The notes beneath the pieces are model-generated. The model made no database searches. It was not told the DNA's origin and worked only from the letters and a program-made list of their open reading frames with translations. Positions 29,742 to 32,534 of a stretch of 32,534 nt of DNA are shown in pieces. Source of the DNA: an uncultured Porphyromonadaceae bacterium (GTDB taxonomy: Bacteria > Bacteroidota > Bacteroidia > Bacteroidales > UBA11471); the NCBI GenBank assembly GCA_900547555.1, contig URHG01000026.1:1-32534 (forward strand). Direction: 5' to 3'. The translations under genes and the position numbers were made by a program. Numbering within the stretch: the first letter of the stretch is position 1; every line of letters starts with the position of its first letter.

Positions 29742-31406
29742 TTAAGGTTCGTCATTTCCTCCTACACTCTCGTCAATCGAAATACCTTGCTTCCATGTAA
29801 GATCTACCATTAATGCAAAGTCATTTACAGAGGTCGTAAGATCGGGTAAGGTAGCAAGAGCATTTGCCAAACCGGAGATTGTCAGATTGGCCGTCGTATA
29901 ATAATCCGACGCAAAAACTTGTTTAGACTCTGTTATTCCAAAAGAAGAAGAAGAAGGATCGAGTTCACCCACAAGGTAAAAGGTGGCACCGGTTGGTATG
30001 ATACCGTCTTTCCCTTTAAAAGCCACTCCGTCGTTACGGACTTCAAGGGCAATCTGCACCTTACCCGAATTGCTTGCGCTGCTTTCATACTTCTGGGAAG
30101 GTAATCCCAAGATATAGGTATTTACATCTGTATTCGAACTTGTGATACCCTCTTTACCGGAAATAATATCGTTGTCATAGATCATATATTTCCACTCATT
30201 ACTCTTGTTGGTAAAGGTAAAATCGACCGAAGCAGGCTGTCCCCCTACAATAACACCGGTCAACGTGAAAGCAGGAGTTCCTCCGGCTTTCGTCAACGGA
30301 ATATCTTTATTTTCATTATCCTTTAAGGAGGAGGAGGAGGCTTTGACCTTGACATCGAGACGGCCTACGGCGTAGTTGACACTCTGTTTCAAACCTACGC
30401 CCGTGCCCATACTTGAAGTTATCGCGATAGCTTCGCTTCCAAAGGAGGAGGAGGAGGAGTAAGTAACAGGCCAAGAATTGGTACGGTAATAAAGCGAAGG
30501 AGGATAGCTTATTGTAGAACCGGTCTCTATAATATCTTTATTCCACTCTATTTTTTGACCCAACTCTTCTTTCGACCAATCGAACTCATACACAGCCACA
30601 GGCAATTTGTAGGATTCTCCATAGAAACTATCCATGGCAGTTCTTACGGCAGAAATACTATCGCTTAAATTATATTTTTCTGCTTCGTTCACAAGAGCTG
30701 CTTCCAACTGCGTCAGCAAATAGGACAACTGCTCTTTTGCAACCGAAGATTTACCTTTTTTCAACTCTGCAAAAATACTCTGCATCATGCCCGTGCCCGT
30801 GCCCCAATGTGTACGTAAGCAACCGCGCAGATTGAGTAAGGCCGCTGAAAACGCTGTAACAGACGGAATGTCGATGGGTGTGAGGTCGAACGAAATATCT
30901 TGGGCCGTAGAAACACTCGCCGCAGGAGTTTTAGTATAGTTCGGCGTAAGACGACCGTCATTACCCGAAGCCTTCGTTTCGCCATAGAGGAGGAACGCCG
31001 TAGTACCCGGCAACAGTCTGATGTTGTTATAGACTTTCACGGTACTGCTCAAACCGTTTGATTCTATATCATCCAATTTTTTCATAAGCCCCATGAACGA
31101 AGACTCTGCCTTAACCGTATCACCTACATTGTCTACTTGAAATTGCATGAGGTAGATATTCTGCATACCCTGAAAGGTAGAATTTTCCTGCACATAATCG
31201 GCCGTAGAACGTTGTGTCTTGGCGTGAGGGATAGCAAAAGAAATGGTGGTTTTCACTTCGCCGGTTTCTCCGGTAGCAGCCGTCGTATCGCTACCGCCCG
31301 AGAGCAATTCTTCATCGTCGCTGCTACATGCCGTAAAAGCGACACCCGAGACAAGCGCTGCGCTTGCAAGGGCCAGTTTCCATGTTTTTCTCATGTCTTT
31401 TTTCAT
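29742..31406 (-). CDS. Mfa1-like major fimbrillin (type V pilus stalk subunit)
   Basis: This 554-residue protein has a lipoprotein signal (MRKTWKLALASAALVSGVAFTAC, lipobox FTAC followed by SSDDEE). Size and layout match Porphyromonas Mfa1 (about 560 residues). An N-terminal beta domain (TTISFAIPH, then YLMQFQVDN and LLPGTTAFLLYGETKA) is followed by a mixed insert with TPIDIPSVTAFSAALLNLRGC, and a C-terminal beta domain of fimbrillin type ends LMVDLTWKQGISIDESVGG. These subunits are exported as lipoproteins, trimmed by a surface protease and polymerised by strand exchange into a pilus. The ATG at 31404-31406 gives MKKDM before the signal; the ATG at 31392-31394 (MRKTW) is equally possible. It is the first gene of the fimbrial series and is followed by the anchor. 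Three serine runs encoded by triplet repeats are noted separately. Confidence 0.82.
   Translation of the reverse strand: MKKDMRKTWKLALASAALVSGVAFTACSSDDEELLSGGSDTTAATGETGEVKTTISFAIPHAKTQRSTADYVQENSTFQGMQNIYLMQFQVDNVGDTVKAESSFMGLMKKLDDIESNGLSSTVKVYNNIRLLPGTTAFLLYGETKASGNDGRLTPNYTKTPAASVSTAQDISFDLTPIDIPSVTAFSAALLNLRGCLRTHWGTGTGMMQSIFAELKKGKSSVAKEQLSYLLTQLEAALVNEAEKYNLSDSISAVRTAMDSFYGESYKLPVAVYEFDWSKEELGQKIEWNKDIIETGSTISYPPSLYYRTNSWPVTYSSSSSFGSEAIAITSSMGTGVGLKQSVNYAVGRLDVKVKASSSSLKDNENKDIPLTKAGGTPAFTLTGVIVGGQPASVDFTFTNKSNEWKYMIYDNDIISGKEGITSSNTDVNTYILGLPSQKYESSASNSGKVQIALEVRNDGVAFKGKDGIIPTGATFYLVGELDPSSSSFGITESKQVFASDYYTTANLTISGLANALATLPDLTTSVNDFALMVDLTWKQGISIDESVGGNDEP
29943..29956 (-). repeat. 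TCT triplet tract encoding four serines
   Basis: Four TCT codons encode SSSS in DPSSSSFG of the Mfa1-like protein. A three-base unit can change length only in frame. Confidence 0.75.
30333..30344 (-). repeat. TCC triplet tract encoding four serines
   Basis: Four TCC codons encode SSSS in KASSSSLKD of the Mfa1-like protein, in a likely loop between strands. Confidence 0.75.
30444..30458 (-). repeat. TCC triplet tract encoding five serines
   Basis: Five TCC codons encode SSSSS in TYSSSSSFG of the Mfa1-like protein. It is the longest of the three serine microsatellites in this gene. Confidence 0.78.
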
Positions 31407-31503
31407 TTAGTGAATAATACGTATTAATTCGTTTATGTTGGTTTGTTACGTTTGTCGTTTTTGTTTCTTTGTCAGTCCGCCGCTGCGGGGACGCTGCTTG
31501 GTT

Positions 31504-31577
31504 GTCATTCCGAATGAACATGAGGAATCTCATGCCTTTTATTTGAGATTCTTCCTCCCTACGGTCGTCAGAATGAC
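31504..31577. repeat. Dispersed hairpin repeat cluster 4 (one C-type/T-type pair)
   Basis: 31504-31531 (+, TCC/GGA) and 31545-31577 (-, TCT/AGA) form one clean composite: two opposed repeats 13 bases apart, whose outer GTCATTC/GAATGAC ends and inner GAATCTC/GAGATTC ends can pair over the whole length. It is the simplest example of the unit in the window. Confidence 0.9.
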
Positions 31578-31585
31578 ATCATACT

Positions 31586-31750
31586 GTAACTTCTTTCCCG
31601 CCGCAAAGAAGTTACCAAGAAAGGTCGCCCGCTGGTTATCGGGTTTTCCTGCCTTCCGCTTCTCTCGCCGTCGGGGGCTGCGGAACTCGCTTCGCTCAAA
31701 CAGTCCTCGCCCTTTTTCCGCCTTCTCTCTCGCTCCCGGTAGCCCGATAA
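31586..31750. repeat. GC-rich non-coding element with nested inverted repeats
   Basis: GTAACTTCTTT (31586-31596) and AAAGAAGTTAC (31605-31615) form a perfect 11-bp hairpin with loop CCCGCCGC. Further in, TTATCGGG (31636-31643) matches CCCGATAA (31743-31750) as a wide inverted repeat. The frames crossing it look spurious (Arg/Pro-rich). It may be a second dispersed repeat family or a structured RNA. It lies in the 31407-32269 gap, which otherwise holds clusters 4 and 5 and no gene I can support. Confidence 0.45.
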
Positions 31751-31827
31751 AGGCGGGCATGTCTTCATCCCATGAAATAGGGACTTGCGCGGTAGAGTAG
31801 CGTTACATGTCGGAAATACTTTGCTAC

Positions 31828-32190
31828 CGTTCAACATGACACCCAATGTCATTCCGAACCGACGCCAAGCCGAGTGCCGTGCAGAACACGCTTGTTCGGG
31901 CACAGTCGAGGCGCGAAGGAGGAAAACGAAGTTAACCGAGGACGATAGGCCGAGTGTGAGGAATCTTTCTCTTAGGTTGGGATTCTTCACTTTGCTTACG
32001 CTGCGTTCAGAATGACAGTATTCCGTAAAGGTTGCATCTCTTGGTAATGTCATTCCGAGTGTACGTGAGGAATCTCTAACATGCGACACTACTCATGGTA
32101 ATGTCATCTCGAACGAATGTGAGAGATCTCTCACAATACACTCACTTGGTAGGAGATTTCTTCACTTCACTGTGTTCCGTTCTGAGTGAC
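31828..32190. repeat. Dispersed hairpin repeat cluster 5 (6 copies, one expanded, two degenerate)
   Basis: Copies: a remnant at 31828-31840 (-, GTT type), 31848-31966 (+, TCC/GGA with an unusually long centre), 31979-32016 (-, TCT/AGA), 32049-32076 (+, TCC/GGA), 32103-32130 (+, CTC/GAG) and 32153-32190 (-, decayed). The two CTC/GAG copies in the window (28136 and 32103) are nearly identical. Confidence 0.85.
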
Positions 32191-32269
32191 AACCACTTTA
32201 TAGCCATCCATACATTTTGTAGAGAATTTTTCGAGACAGACCCTCTACCTTTTTCGGATCACTTAAACT

Positions 32270-32534
32270 TCATTTCTTCAATTTATACCGGCACAATACG
32301 GGATTATCGTCGAGCTTTATTTTGGATAATAACCACTCTGGTACTCGAAATCCTTTTCCTGATTTTCTCATTCTTTCATAATTATCTTCATACCAAAGTA
32401 TTCGATCCGGCATCTTCAACTCATAAACATAATTTCCATTCATATATGAAATAGAGGGCGATACAAGAGGAAAACGCTCTTTTCTTGTTCGCTCCGGCCA
32501 AAAGGCAAACCATCGTATCCAGTACAACAAAATC
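32270..32534 (-). CDS. C-terminal fragment of an unknown protein, running off the window
   Basis: The last ~88 codons are open to the window edge with no stop, so the gene starts beyond 32534. The visible sequence is rich in aromatic and basic residues (WIRWFAFWPERTRKERF, then YVYELKMPDRILWYEDNYERM) and ends CRYKLKK. There is no signal peptide or membrane segment in the visible part, and I recognise no family. It lies about 80 bases from repeat cluster 5 and is separated from the fimbrial series by 863 bases, so it is probably a separate unit. Confidence 0.55.
   Translation of the reverse strand, partial: ILLYWIRWFAFWPERTRKERFPLVSPSISYMNGNYVYELKMPDRILWYEDNYERMRKSGKGFRVPEWLLSKIKLDDNPVLCRYKLKK

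Noticed and set aside
29943..30458. Phase variation by slippage in the fimbrillin serine tracts
   Set aside because: All units are three bases long, so slippage cannot shift the frame or switch the gene off; only length variation is possible.
31568..32089. Minus-strand frame of 173 codons across repeat clusters
   Set aside because: It translates hairpin repeats (recurring SFRT/ERSV-like peptides), as do frames at 29192-29635, 27749-27958, 27927-28115 and 28128-28460. Their similarity to predicted proteins elsewhere would be an artefact of the repeat.

Overview
The window looks like the chromosome of a gut-type Bacteroidales bacterium, perhaps Barnesiella-like. This is inferred from the RprXY-type two-component system, the GTPase-degenerate EF-G2 paralogue, the FimA/Mfa-superfamily (type V) fimbrial genes, Bacteroides-style promoter elements and the near absence of Shine-Dalgarno sequences. 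The species cannot be fixed from sequence alone.

Left end (1-5000): a histidinol-phosphate aminotransferase gene (hisC) enters from outside the window. Near position 775 it changes in frame into the C-terminal part of an unrelated secreted protein. From there to about 4990 the DNA is visibly AT-richer than the rest. It holds a small secreted protein with WQVQ-type repeats and, 14 bases further on, a helicase IV (HelD)-like enzyme with an N-terminal membrane anchor, an internal nuclease-like insertion and a C-terminal helix-turn-helix-like tail. This reads as an acquired island that cut hisC, or as an assembly join.

Housekeeping block (5000-14612): fusA2 (EF-G2) ends at a strong terminator. 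It is followed by the rprX-rprY sensor kinase and regulator pair on the + strand. A convergent terminator separates that pair from a tightly packed minus-strand operon: LpxH-like phosphoesterase, MurG-like glycosyltransferase, polyphosphate kinase and Ppx/GppA exopolyphosphatase. Two of its junctions overlap.

Surface block (15125-31406, all minus strand): in transcription order there is a Mfa1-like fimbrillin, a FimB/Mfa2-type anchor, a third fimbrillin-like lipoprotein and, 18 bases later, a single 3823-residue secreted protein. That protein is built of seven beta-helix modules plus a C-terminal sorting-like region. The order matches type V pilus operons (stalk, anchor, accessory, tip), so the giant protein sits where a tip adhesin would be expected. 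A partial gene of unknown function runs off the right end.

All major gaps in the right half are filled with a dispersed hairpin repeat, 28 copies in five clusters. Each copy has the form GTC-AT-NNN-GA, a variable centre (often a small stem-loop), then GA-N'N'N'-AT-CTC. The two triplets covary as complements. Copies whose triplet ends in C and copies whose triplet ends in T lie on opposite strands within each cluster. This covariation and strand rule is the most distinctive unexplained structure I see; the giant beta-helix protein in a pilus operon is the most interesting gene arrangement.
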